Source: Rathayibacter sp. VKM Ac-2879 (GTDB lineage: Bacteria; Actinomycetota; Actinomycetes; Actinomycetales; Microbacteriaceae). From it: 64,000 nucleotides of DNA. Below, piece after piece: positions 26,759 to 34,973 of this stretch. The notes under the pieces were generated by a model. The model did no database searches and was not told the origin of the DNA. It saw only the letters and a program-made list of their open reading frames with translations. Location of the stretch: contig NZ_JADKSO010000001.1 of assembly GCF_015351245.1 (NCBI RefSeq), forward strand, positions 186,001 through 250,000. Reading direction: 5' to 3'. The position numbers and the translations under genes were made by a program. How positions within the stretch are numbered: position 1 is the first letter of the stretch; every line of letters starts with the position of its first letter.

Positions 26759-27226
26759 CTAGCTGAGGCTATGCACGAGTCTGAACACCTCGCAGACCAC
26801 AGGCATTTTGACGTCGAAGCCGCGCGGACTACTGGAATGCGTGCGCCAAAAGCGCTCGTGCGCCTCGCGCCACTCTTTCAACGAGAGGTCCCCCTCCCCT
26901 TCCGCGCGAGCGTGTCGTTCCGTCACCTCGTCGAAAGGTATGACCTCCACTGCGAGCGTCTGAATCACCGCGCGCGGCGCACCGCCACCATCGAGGACGA
27001 TGCTGAAGTCGCGTTCAGTGGGCAACGACTCCGGGTCAGCCTCGTAGTCCCACAATGATGAAGCTGTCGCCGTCTTCTTCCCCGAAAGGACCAGCTCGAG
27101 GAGACGATCTGCTTGTTCCTCGCTAGCGCCGAACGCCCACGCGTCGGGGACTCGTTGCGGAAGTCCGTCAACGATCCTCCGAGAAGAAGCCCAGAAGGCC
27201 ACGATCGATTCATCGACGCTCATCAC
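26759..27226 (-). CDS. ASCH domain-containing protein
   Basis: The 155-residue product has the ASCH pattern: ADRLLELVLSGKKTATASSLWDYE, then LPTERDFSIVLDGGGAPRAVIQT and WREAHERFWRTHS. ASCH domains have a PUA-like beta-barrel and are thought to bind RNA, and some members are ribonucleases. The substrate here is unknown. Start could be ATG 27226 or 27223; neither has a strong ribosome-binding site. It is divergent from the LLM gene, 50 bp apart. Confidence 0.85.
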   Translation of the reverse strand: MMSVDESIVAFWASSRRIVDGLPQRVPDAWAFGASEEQADRLLELVLSGKKTATASSLWDYEADPESLPTERDFSIVLDGGGAPRAVIQTLAVEVIPFDEVTERHARAEGEGDLSLKEWREAHERFWRTHSSSPRGFDVKMPVVCEVFRLVHSLS

Positions 27227-27276
27227 GTCACGATATCCGCACGAGTCTTGCCGAGTCGCACCCGCGCGTCGAGCAA

Positions 27277-28059
27277 TTGCTTGCGATCACCTTCCCGAGC
27301 CAGCTCGGCATTCACTTCATGAACGTCACTCTGCCGGGAGGGAGCGCGGGGATCGCACCGATCCTCGGGGCGACCGCGAGGACGGCGGAGGACGTCGGCT
27401 GCGCGTGGTTCACGATGATGGACCACTACTTCCAGATGGAGCACTTCGCCACGAGCGAGGACCCGATGCTGGAGGGATACACCTCCCTCGGTTTCGTCGC
27501 AGCCAAGACGGAGACGCTCCGTCTCGGCCTCCTCGTCACGGGTGTGACCTATCGGCACCCCGGACTGCTGGCGAAGATCGTCACCACGCTCGACGTGCTC
27601 TCGGGCGGCCGAGCGATGCTCGGCATCGGAGCGGCCTGGTACGAGCGCGAGCACCTCGGGCTGGGCGTCCCGTACCCGCCCTTGAAGGAGCGGCTCGAGC
27701 GGCTCGAGGAGACGCTGCAGATCTGTCTGCAGATGTGGAGCGACGACGATGGCCCGTTCGAGGACGCGCACTACCGGCTCGCCGAGACGCTGAACCACCC
27801 CGTGCCGATCCAGCAGCCGCGGCCTCCGATCCTGATCGGAGGTGGTGGTGAGCGCAAGACGCTCCGTCTGGTGGCGCAGTACGGCGACGCCTGCAACCTG
27901 TTCGCCACGAGCGCGGACGATGTCGCGCACAAGCTCGACGTCTTGCGCCGTCACTGCGACGAGCTCGGACGCGACTACGGCTCGATCACGAAGACGATCA
28001 CGGGCGGCGGCGAGCCGATCGCGGATGCGGACGGCGTCGTACGCGCGATGGCGGACTAA
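27277..28059 (+). CDS. LLM class F420-dependent oxidoreductase, C-terminus cut by an in-frame stop
   Basis: The frame starts at TTG 27277 and shows the luciferase-like F420-dependent pattern: ARTAEDVGCAWFTMMDHYFQ, LGLLVTGVTYRHPGLLAKIV, LSGGRAMLGIGAAWYEREH and PPILIGGGGERKTLRLVAQYGDACNLF. After VVRAMAD a TAA stop (28057-28059) ends translation at 260 residues. The same frame then continues for 35 more family-like codons (AAIGIDHVQLAPMGPDPEGY) to a TGA at 28165-28167. The gene is therefore probably a recent nonsense mutant missing its last helix, or it is read through. The start is uncertain, and ATG 27319 would lose the first beta strand. Confidence 0.75.
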   Translation: MLAITFPSQLGIHFMNVTLPGGSAGIAPILGATARTAEDVGCAWFTMMDHYFQMEHFATSEDPMLEGYTSLGFVAAKTETLRLGLLVTGVTYRHPGLLAKIVTTLDVLSGGRAMLGIGAAWYEREHLGLGVPYPPLKERLERLEETLQICLQMWSDDDGPFEDAHYRLAETLNHPVPIQQPRPPILIGGGGERKTLRLVAQYGDACNLFATSADDVAHKLDVLRRHCDELGRDYGSITKTITGGGEPIADADGVVRAMAD

Positions 28060-28273
28060 GCGGCGATCGGGATCGACCATGTCCAGTTGGCGCCGATGGG
28101 GCCGGACCCGGAGGGCTACGTCGCGCGGCTCGGCGAGGGCGTGATCGGGAGGCTCGGTGAACTCTGACGGTCGGTCGAGGTGCATGACGCGTTGCCGGAC
28201 GCCGGGGCGGAGGTGGTACTTCGGTAGAGGTCCTGCCTCCGAGGCCTGTGGGGTTGATCTGCGCACTTAAATG

Positions 28274-28304
28274 CCCCCCGAAAGGGTGATTCCCTAGACG
28301 GGGG
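28274..28304 (+). promoter_or_regulatory. Nested dyad upstream of the surface-protein gene
   Basis: An outer CCCCCC/GGGGG pair and an inner AGGG/CCCT pair share one centre (28283-28295 inside 28274-28304). The dyad lies about 80-110 bp before the DUF3494 gene. It looks like an operator for a dimeric regulator. A possible -10 (TAGAGT) follows about 15 bp later. Confidence 0.4.
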
Positions 28305-28383
28305 CCTGGAGCGCGACCTAGAGTGCAAGCCACCCAACTTGGGTTTCTGAGTCCACGCTGACGTGGGCAGATCGCGGGCCTCC

Positions 28384-29970
28384 ATGCCGCACGTGTCCGA
28401 TCGCACCACTCTCCGACGTCGTCGGCAGGCCCGCACGAGAGCGACGGTCGGCGTGGGCGTCGTCCTCGCTGTTCTCGGAGCGGGTCTGCTCTCGCAGGGC
28501 GCTGCGCGCGCAGCCACCGCGCCGGACCTCGGGACCGCGGCGTCCTACTCCGTCCTGGCGGCGTCGACGGTGACGAACACCGGACCGACGATAATCCCGC
28601 TGAACCTGGGCGTCAGCCCGCTCTCAGCGGTCACCGGATTCCCGCCGGGCGAGGTCGATGGTTCGACCGAGCGCGGGACGGCGCCGGCCGCGCAGGCTCA
28701 GAAGGATGTCGGCACCGCCTACGACGACCTGTCGGCGCAGGCGACCACCGCGCAGATCCCGGCCGACATCGGCGGCCTGACCCTCAAGCCCGGCGTGTAT
28801 ACGGCGGATGGACCGGTCGGGATCACCGGCGCGGTCAGCCTCGACGCCGAGGGCGTCAACGAATCGGTCTTCGTGATCCGGGCGGCGTCGACTCTGATCA
28901 CCGCGTCGGCGAGCTCGGTCGCCCTTATCAATGGAGCCCAGGCCTGCAACGTGTACTGGCAGGTGGGCAGCTCCGCGACGCTCGGGACCGGATCGAGCTT
29001 CGCCGGCTCGATCCTCGCCCAGGCATCGATCACGGTCACGACGGGAACGACGGTAGAAGGCCGAGCGCTGGCTCGGACCGGCGCCGTCACGCTCGACTCG
29101 AACCTGTTCACGGCGCCGGGTTGTGAGCCGACTGAAGGTGGCGGGCCGACGCCTACGCCGACGGTGACACCCACGGTCACCCCGACTGTGACGCCTACGG
29201 TTACGCCGACGGTGACACCCACGGTCACCCCGACTGTGACTCCTACGGTTACGCCGACTGTGACGCCCACGGTTACGCCGACTGTGACTCCTACGGTGAC
29301 GCCGACTGTGACTCCTACGGTGACGCCGACTGTGACTCCTACGGTGACTCCTACGGTTACGCCGACTGTGACGCCGACGGTTACGCCGACTGTGACGCCG
29401 ACTGTGACGCCGACTGTGACGCCCACGGTTACTCCGACCGTGACCCCAACCGTGACCCCAACCGTGACCCCAACCGTGACCCCAACCGTGACCCCAACCG
29501 TGACCCCTACGGTGACCCCGACTGTGACGCCCACGGTTACTCCGACGGTGACGCCGACCGTGACCCCGACGGTCACTCCGACGGTGACGCCCACGGTGAC
29601 CCCGACTGTGACGCCGACTGTCACGCCCACGGTGACCCCGACTGTCACTCCCACGGTGACCCCGACGGTCACGCCGACCGTGACCCCGACGGTCACCCCG
29701 ACCGTGACGCCGACGGCTACTCCGACGAAGACGCCGACGCCGAGCAGCACGCCGACCGCGTCCGCTCCGGCTCCGCTTCCGTCACCGTCAGCGGGCGGTG
29801 TCGTGCCGACGGGCGGATCGCACGGACCGCGCGGTCCGCAAGCCGGGCTGGCCTCGACCGGCGTCGACGGGACATCGACGGCGACCGCCGTGGCACTGGC
29901 CCTCGTGGCTCTGCTTGCCGGTGGGCTGATGCTGGTCCGACGTCGACGCGGTGACCGCACCGACAGCTGA
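28384..29970 (+). CDS. DUF3494 (ice-binding-type) cell-surface protein with TVTP repeat stalk and LASTG sorting signal
   Basis: ATG 28384 gives 528 residues. Domains in order are: a signal peptide (VGVGVVLAVLGAGLLSQGAARAA); a DUF3494 beta-solenoid of about 200 residues (ASYSVLAASTVTNTGPT, VFVIRAASTLITASASSVAL, ACNVYWQVGSSATLGTGSSF and GRALARTGAVTLDSN); 46 consecutive TVTP repeats forming an extended stalk; and a C-terminal LASTG motif near residue 489 followed by a membrane helix and an RRRR tail. LAxTG is the class E sortase signal of high-GC Gram-positives. DUF3494 includes known ice-binding proteins, but adhesin use is equally possible. GTG 28393 is an alternative start. Confidence 0.88.
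   Translation: MPHVSDRTTLRRRRQARTRATVGVGVVLAVLGAGLLSQGAARAATAPDLGTAASYSVLAASTVTNTGPTIIPLNLGVSPLSAVTGFPPGEVDGSTERGTAPAAQAQKDVGTAYDDLSAQATTAQIPADIGGLTLKPGVYTADGPVGITGAVSLDAEGVNESVFVIRAASTLITASASSVALINGAQACNVYWQVGSSATLGTGSSFAGSILAQASITVTTGTTVEGRALARTGAVTLDSNLFTAPGCEPTEGGGPTPTPTVTPTVTPTVTPTVTPTVTPTVTPTVTPTVTPTVTPTVTPTVTPTVTPTVTPTVTPTVTPTVTPTVTPTVTPTVTPTVTPTVTPTVTPTVTPTVTPTVTPTVTPTVTPTVTPTVTPTVTPTVTPTVTPTVTPTVTPTVTPTVTPTVTPTVTPTVTPTVTPTVTPTVTPTVTPTVTPTVTPTVTPTATPTKTPTPSSTPTASAPAPLPSPSAGGVVPTGGSHGPRGPQAGLASTGVDGTSTATAVALALVALLAGGLMLVRRRRGDRTDS
29161..29712 (+). repeat. 46 tandem 12-bp repeats encoding TVTP
   Basis: Exactly 552 bp of uninterrupted 12-bp units encode TVTP 46 times. Third-codon positions vary (ACG/ACC/ACT, GTG/GTC/GTT, CCG/CCC/CCT/CCA), and local runs of identical units show homogenisation. 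One run, ACCGTGACCCCA, repeats about six times near 29439-29510. Copy-number change would alter stalk length without shifting frame. Confidence 0.95.
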
Positions 29971-29983
29971 CCGTCGACAACGC

Positions 29984-30028
29984 GAGCGGTGCGTCGGGAC
30001 CTCCTCACCGGGGCCCGGCGCACCGCTC
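29984..30028 (+). terminator. Terminator after the DUF3494 gene
   Basis: GAGCGGTGCG (29984-29993) pairs perfectly with CGCACCGCTC (30019-30028). An inner GTCGGG/CCCGGC stem is present. The flanks and inner stem closely match the rplI terminator at 24425-24472. Confidence 0.8.
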
Positions 30029-30058
30029 AGTCGGTCGGGCGCCGGGCGCCCTCGCTGA

Positions 30059-31138
30059 TCAGGCCTGTGAGACGAAGGCGTGCCCCTCGACCGCACGATC
30101 CTGGATGCCCGGCTCGCGTCGTGCAGGGCTTTCGGCCCCGGCCTGTGCGTGTGCCTCGGCGAGCAGCGCGACCGAACGCAGTCGTGCCTCCGTCTGCGGC
30201 GACGCAGGGGCGATGATGACCTCGTCGGCGTCGGCCGAGCGGGCGAAGTCGGCGACGTAGTCGGCCACTTCAGCGCCCGTGCCGACCCCGGTGTAGGTGG
30301 TCATGCTGGCCACATGCGCACCGATCGGCGCGCTGAGGAGGGCGTCGAGCTCCTCGTCGTCGAAGGTCTGGCCGGCCGAGATCTGGCCGCTCTGGCGCAG
30401 CAGCATCAGGAGGCGCGCACGCTTCATCTGCGCGAACTGCTCCTGGGCATCCTCCGCGGTCTCCGCGGCGATGGCGTTCATTCCGGCGATCACGTAAGGC
30501 GCGTCGAGCTGCTCGGAGGGGCGGAAACCGCGGCGGTACTCGGCGACGGCCTGGTGCAGTGCGTCCGGGGCGAAGTGCGAGGCGAAGGCGTACGGCAGCC
30601 CGAGAGCGGCGGCCAGTTGAGCGCCGAAGAGCGAGGAGCCGAGGAGGTACAGGGGGACGCGCGTGCCGGCCCCCGGAGTGGCGCTGACGCCGGGGACGCG
30701 CGACTGGCCCGCGAGGAACGCCTGCAGCTCGAGGACGTCCTGCGGGAAACGCTCCGACGCCTCCGGGCCGCGGCGCAGCGCACGGAAGGTGGCCTGATCG
30801 CTGCCGGGAGCGCGGCCGAGACCGAGATCGATCCGGCCGGGATGCAGCGTCTCGAGGGTGCCGAACTGTTCGGCGATCGTGAGCGGCGAGTGGTTGGGGA
30901 GCATCACGCCGCCGGAGCCGAGGCGGATGGTCGAGGTGTGCGCCGCGATGTGGGCGATGAGAACCGAGGTCGCGCTCGAGGCGATCGTCGCCATGTTGTG
31001 GTGCTCCGCATACCAGACCCGACGGTACCCGCTGCGCTCCGCCTGCTGGGCGAGGTCGACGGAGGCGGCGAAGCTGTCGCGCGCGCTCTCTCCCGGGGCG
31101 ATGGGGGCGAGGTCCAGGATCGAGAGGGGAAGGGTCAT
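30059..31138 (-). CDS. LLM class flavin-dependent oxidoreductase (bacterial luciferase-like)
   Basis: ATG 31138 ([16 protein letters not shown]) gives 359 residues. Motifs of the alkanal-monooxygenase-like subgroup are present: [62 protein letters not shown] and [14 protein letters not shown]. Such enzymes use FMNH2 or F420. The substrate cannot be deduced. It follows the aldo/keto reductase gene on the same strand by 44 bp, so they may be co-transcribed. Confidence 0.9.
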   Translation of the reverse strand: MTLPLSILDLAPIAPGESARDSFAASVDLAQQAERSGYRRVWYAEHHNMATIASSATSVLIAHIAAHTSTIRLGSGGVMLPNHSPLTIAEQFGTLETLHPGRIDLGLGRAPGSDQATFRALRRGPEASERFPQDVLELQAFLAGQSRVPGVSATPGAGTRVPLYLLGSSLFGAQLAAALGLPYAFASHFAPDALHQAVAEYRRGFRPSEQLDAPYVIAGMNAIAAETAEDAQEQFAQMKRARLLMLLRQSGQISAGQTFDDEELDALLSAPIGAHVASMTTYTGVGTGAEVADYVADFARSADADEVIIAPASPQTEARLRSVALLAEAHAQAGAESPARREPGIQDRAVEGHAFVSQA

Positions 31139-31182
31139 GGTGACGCCAACGTCGGCGGGTGCGGCGGTGTTCCCGCCGCGGC

Positions 31183-32046
31183 TCACTCCTCGGGGATCTC
31201 GCGCCCGAATCGCTCGAGCGTCACCTCCTCCGGCTCGGGGCCGCCACGCACTCCCGTCTCGAGCGCGTCGAGGCGGGTGAGTTCCGATCCCGTCAGCGAG
31301 AAGTCGAAGACGTCGATGTTCTCGGCGATGCGCCCCGGATCGGTCGACTTCGGAATGACCTGGCGCCCCTCCTGCAGGTGCCAGCGCAGCATGATCTGCG
31401 CGGCCGAGCGCCCGTACTTCTCGGCCAGCTCGAGGATCACCGGCTCGTCGAAGCTGCGGCGGGGCGCGTCACGGTAGGAGGTGATGCCTCCGATCGGCGA
31501 CCACGCCTGCGTGAGGATGTCGTGCTCGCAGCCGAAGCGCTCGACTCCGCGCTGCTGGAAGAACGGATGCACCTCGATCTGGTTGACGGCGGGAACGACG
31601 TCGGTCTCTGCGAGCAGACGGGTCAGGTGGGCGACCATGAAGTTGCTGACGCCGATGGCGCGCACCCGGCCGTCCGCGAGGAGCGTCTCGAGCGCGCGAT
31701 AGGCGTCCAGGGTCCGCTCGAAGGCGCTGGGGAGCGGCTGGTGGAGGAGGAGCAGGTCGATCCGATCCACACCGAGCTTCGCCGCACTCTTGTCGAAGGC
31801 GTGCAGCGTCTGCGCATAGCCGTAGTCGCTGATCCACACTTTGGTCTCGAGGAAGACGTCGTCCCGACCGGCGACGGCGGCGCCCACCTCGCGCTCGTTG
31901 CCGTAGGCGGCGGCCGTGTCGACGTGGCGGTAGCCCGCATCGAGGGCTGCGGTGACGGCGGCGACCGTCTCGTCGGGCGGCGTCTGGTAGACGCCGAGTC
32001 CGAGGGCCGGGATCTCGACGCCGTTGTGGAGAGTGAAGGTGCTCAT
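31183..32046 (-). CDS. Aldo/keto reductase
   Basis: This 287-residue NADPH-dependent reductase has a TIM-barrel fold. The catalytic tetrad can be placed: Asp and Tyr in [11 protein letters not shown], Lys in [11 protein letters not shown] and His in LLLLHQPLP. The cofactor-binding end has [23 protein letters not shown]. It is close to the diketogluconate reductase / YtbE group. It is divergent from the LCP-family gene and upstream of the LLM oxidoreductase. Confidence 0.93.
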   Translation of the reverse strand: MSTFTLHNGVEIPALGLGVYQTPPDETVAAVTAALDAGYRHVDTAAAYGNEREVGAAVAGRDDVFLETKVWISDYGYAQTLHAFDKSAAKLGVDRIDLLLLHQPLPSAFERTLDAYRALETLLADGRVRAIGVSNFMVAHLTRLLAETDVVPAVNQIEVHPFFQQRGVERFGCEHDILTQAWSPIGGITSYRDAPRRSFDEPVILELAEKYGRSAAQIMLRWHLQEGRQVIPKSTDPGRIAENIDVFDFSLTGSELTRLDALETGVRGGPEPEEVTLERFGREIPEE

Positions 32047-32190
32047 CCCGTCACGCTACGCACGCGCGCGGGCCAAGGGGAGGGGCGCGACGGGACTCCC
32101 GGCGGGCATCCGGGATGGAGCGCCTCGGGGCGTGCTCCTTATACTGGCCGGGTCGTCGCCGGAGGGGCCGGCAGGGGACGGAGGACGACG

Positions 32191-33363
32191 ATGGCGGAGC
32201 GCGGCGTGCGGCACGGACGCCTCCGCCGGCCGTCGGGCACGCGCTGGGTGCTGCAGCTCGTCGCGGCCGTCGCTGCCGTGATCGCCGTGAGCGGCACCTC
32301 CCTGGTGGCCATCGCCGCGGCGAACATCGGCGGCAACGTCGCCGACAATGCTGTCGACCTCGGGGTGGTGCCCACCAACCAGGCGCCGCAGCTCGGCGCG
32401 ATAGAGGGCGCCTTCACCGTGCTCGTGGTCGGCACCGACAACGACGCGGCCCAGGGAGACCAGTACGGCGCGCGTGAGGGTGTGCGCAACGACGTCACCA
32501 TCGTGCTGCACGTGTCGGCCGACCACTCGAGCGCGACAGTGGTCAGCTTTCCGCGAGACCTGATCGTCGACCGGCCAGAGTGCACCGACCCCGAGACGGG
32601 CGTCGTCTCGGAGGCAGAGACGGATGTGTCGCTGAACACCGCGTTCGAGAACGGCGGCCTCGCCTGCGTCAACAACACGATCCAACAGTTCACGGGACTG
32701 AGCATCCCCTACGCGGGCTGGGTGTCTTTCAACGGAGTCATCGCGCTCAGCAACGCGGTCGGCGGCGTCCCCATCTGCCTCACCGGCCCGATCCTCGACA
32801 CGGATTCGGGCCTGGACCTGCCGGCCGGCACGACCACCGTCTCCGGGTCGATGGCGCTCGCGTTCCTCCGCAGCCGGCACGGCGTCGGCGACGAGAGCGA
32901 TCTCGCGCGCATCTCGTCGCAGCAGCAGTACCTCGCCTCGCTGATGCGGACGATGCGCTCGTCCGACACCCTCTCGGACATCCCGACGCTCTACGGACTG
33001 GCGCAGGCGGCGTCGTCGAACGTCCACCTCTCGACGAGCCTGACGAGCCCGGCGACGATGATCTCGCTCGCCCTGGCACTCAAGGACATCGACCTCGCCC
33101 GAATGGTGTGTCCTCGGCGACTCCCGAGGCGATCGCGGCACCCGGCCAGACCGCAGCCGACGAAACGTGCGCGGTGCCCGCGGAGTGAGCCTCCTGCCCG
33201 CGCGTCAGGCGGGGAGCAGCGCCCCGACACGACGGAGGGCCCGCCCGCGTACGGACGAGCCCTCTGCGCAGGTGCGGCTCAGCCGTTGATCGGCAGCAGG
33301 ATGCCCTTCACCGTCTCGTCGGTCGCGAGGAACTCCTGGACCGCCGGGTCCTGGAACGCCTGA
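32191..33363 (+). CDS. LytR-CpsA-Psr (LCP) family protein with apparent C-terminal deletion/frameshift
   Basis: ATG 32191 begins a cytosolic tail and one membrane helix (LQLVAAVAAVIAVSGTSLVAI), followed by the LCP phosphotransferase domain: FTVLVVGTDNDA, RNDVTIVLHVSADHSSATVVSFPRDL and ALAFLRSRHGVGDESDLARISSQQQYL. These enzymes attach glycopolymers to peptidoglycan. Directly after DIDLARMV, at about 33106-33110, the frame becomes arginine-rich junk that runs to 33363 and overlaps metQ. A family-like tail (VSSATPEAIAAPGQTAADET then CAVPAE) is present in the next frame and ends at 33188. Part of the C-terminal region has probably been deleted. The catalytic domain itself looks intact. Confidence 0.75.
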   Translation: MAERGVRHGRLRRPSGTRWVLQLVAAVAAVIAVSGTSLVAIAAANIGGNVADNAVDLGVVPTNQAPQLGAIEGAFTVLVVGTDNDAAQGDQYGAREGVRNDVTIVLHVSADHSSATVVSFPRDLIVDRPECTDPETGVVSEAETDVSLNTAFENGGLACVNNTIQQFTGLSIPYAGWVSFNGVIALSNAVGGVPICLTGPILDTDSGLDLPAGTTTVSGSMALAFLRSRHGVGDESDLARISSQQQYLASLMRTMRSSDTLSDIPTLYGLAQAASSNVHLSTSLTSPATMISLALALKDIDLARMVCPRRLPRRSRHPARPQPTKRARCPRSEPPARASGGEQRPDTTEGPPAYGRALCAGAAQPLIGSRMPFTVSSVARNSWTAGSWNA

Positions 33364-34166
33364 ATGAGCTTCTGTACGTTCGCGGTGTCGCGGTAGCGCG
33401 AGCCGATGGTCAGCTGGCCGGCGAAGTCGTCGGGCGCCTGGGGCGCGTAGATCTGCTTCTCGACCGGGATGCCGGCCGCGAGATAGTACTCGGTGTAGCC
33501 GACGGCCGCGTCGAGGTCAGGGAGCGCCCGCGACTGTGCCGCGAAGTCGAGCAGCGTGAACTGCAGGTTCTTCGGGTTCGAGGCGATGTCCTCCTGGGTC
33601 GCGGTACCGGGCTGCGTGCCCGGCTTGAGCGTGATGAGACCGGCGCTCTGCAGCAGCCAGAGCCCCTGCGCCTCGTTGGCAGGATCGGAGTAGAGCGAGA
33701 TCGTGCCGCCGTCGGGGATCTGCGAGACGTCGCCGTACTTGTCGCTCCACAGCCCGAAGCCCCAACGGAACACCGGAGTCGCCGCCTCCTCCGCGAAGTC
33801 AGGGTTCGCCTCGAGCACCTGGCCGAGCCAGAGCTTGTGCTGATACACGGTCGCCGCCACCTCGCCCTCACTCACGGCGCGGTTGATGGTGTTGCTGTCC
33901 GAAAGGCCCTTGAAGGCGACCGAGATGCCATAGCGCGGCGCCACCTCCTTCGCCACGAAGTTCACCAGCGCCTGCTCGGAGGCATTGCCCTCGGCGGTCG
34001 CGACGTACAGCGTCGCACCGGCCTGTTCGTTGGCCGAGACAGTGGGCGAGAGCAGCGGGATCGCGATGGCGGTGGCGACGCCGACCACCACGACGGCCGC
34101 GCCGGCGATCCACGGCCAGCGGCGCTTCTTCTTGAGTTCGAATCCGAGGTCATCAGGAGTGGACAT
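33279..34166 (-). CDS. metQ: MetQ/NlpA family ABC transporter substrate-binding protein, membrane-anchored
   Basis: The 295-residue protein has the NLPA fold: FVAKEVAPRYGISVAFKGLSDSNTINRAVSEGEVAATVYQHKLWL, ISLYSDPANEAQGLWLLQSAGLITLK and VGYTEYYLAAGI. Instead of a lipoprotein signal with a lipobox cysteine, it has a lysine-rich N-terminus (ELKKKRRWPW) and an uncleaved-looking helix (IAGAAVVVVGVATAIAIPLL). It is the third gene of a metN-metI-metQ operon. The substrate is methionine or a related compound, by family; no S-box riboswitch was recognised upstream. Confidence 0.88.
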   Translation of the reverse strand: MSTPDDLGFELKKKRRWPWIAGAAVVVVGVATAIAIPLLSPTVSANEQAGATLYVATAEGNASEQALVNFVAKEVAPRYGISVAFKGLSDSNTINRAVSEGEVAATVYQHKLWLGQVLEANPDFAEEAATPVFRWGFGLWSDKYGDVSQIPDGGTISLYSDPANEAQGLWLLQSAGLITLKPGTQPGTATQEDIASNPKNLQFTLLDFAAQSRALPDLDAAVGYTEYYLAAGIPVEKQIYAPQAPDDFAGQLTIGSRYRDTANVQKLIQAFQDPAVQEFLATDETVKGILLPING

Positions 34167-34250
34167 GGCAGTGCCTTTCGAGCAGTCGCGGACCGAAGCG
34201 GCGCGCGGAAGGGAGCGCTCGGGGGAGGCGAGCGCGAAGGGGGAGAAGGG

Positions 34251-34973
34251 TTAGACAGTGACGGCGACGCGCGGTGCTCGGCCAGAGCGCGCGGCACTCG
34301 GCGTGGTTGCCCGCACGAGCGCGTCGCCCGTGAGCTGGACGGCCGCCACGGTTGCGACGAGGATCACGATGGTCGCGAGCATCACCGTGGTGTCGAAGCG
34401 CTGGTAGCCGTAGGTGACGGCGACGTAGCCGATCCCGCCGGCGCCGATCGTGCCCGCGATAGCGGAGTACTCGATCATCGCGATCGTGTTGATCGTGAGG
34501 CCGCCGATGATCTGCGGGACCGCCTCGCTGAGCTGCGCCGATCGGATGACCTGCAGACGCGAGGCACCGGAGGCGCGCGCCACGCGCGTCAGCGAGAGTG
34601 GGACGCTCCGCAGAGCGTTCTCGACGATACGGGTGAAGAAGGCGATCCCCGCGATCGACATGGGCACCACGGCGGCGGGGATCCCGATGTTGGTGCCGGT
34701 CAGCAACCGCGTGAACGGCATGATCGACGCCATCAGGATGAGGAACGGGAGCGAGCGTCCGACACTGATCACCCAGCTCACGACCTGGTGCGCAGCACGG
34801 TTCTCGAAGAGACCGCCCGGAGCGAGATTGTGCACGGCCGCGCCGAGGGGCACACCCACCAGCACGACGATCGCCATCACGATGCCGACCATGATGAGCG
34901 TCTCGCCCAGCGCGGGCAGCACGAGCGCGGGGATGTCGGCGAGCGGGACCTTGTTGTCGAGGTGCAGGATCAC
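34251..34973 (-). CDS. metI: Methionine-type ABC transporter permease (MetI family)
   Basis: The 240-residue permease starts at GTG 34973, overlapping the metN stop by 4 bp. It has about five membrane segments and the permease signature near EYSAIAGTIGAGGIGYVAV, plus the coupling loop RVARASGASRLQVIRSAQLSEAVPQIIGG. It pairs with the ATPase and binding protein encoded on either side. Confidence 0.93.
   Translation of the reverse strand: MILHLDNKVPLADIPALVLPALGETLIMVGIVMAIVVLVGVPLGAAVHNLAPGGLFENRAAHQVVSWVISVGRSLPFLILMASIMPFTRLLTGTNIGIPAAVVPMSIAGIAFFTRIVENALRSVPLSLTRVARASGASRLQVIRSAQLSEAVPQIIGGLTINTIAMIEYSAIAGTIGAGGIGYVAVTYGYQRFDTTVMLATIVILVATVAAVQLTGDALVRATTPSAARSGRAPRVAVTV

Noticed and set aside
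26592-26760. Possible tRNA gene near a GGGTTCCGAACT sequence
   Set aside because: The T-arm-like string has no matching acceptor stem or anticodon arm, so no tRNA can be folded by eye.
28719-30023. Minus-strand frame with VGVT repeats
   Set aside because: Mirror of the TVTP repeat array read on the other strand. The plus-strand protein has a signal peptide, a domain and a sorting signal.
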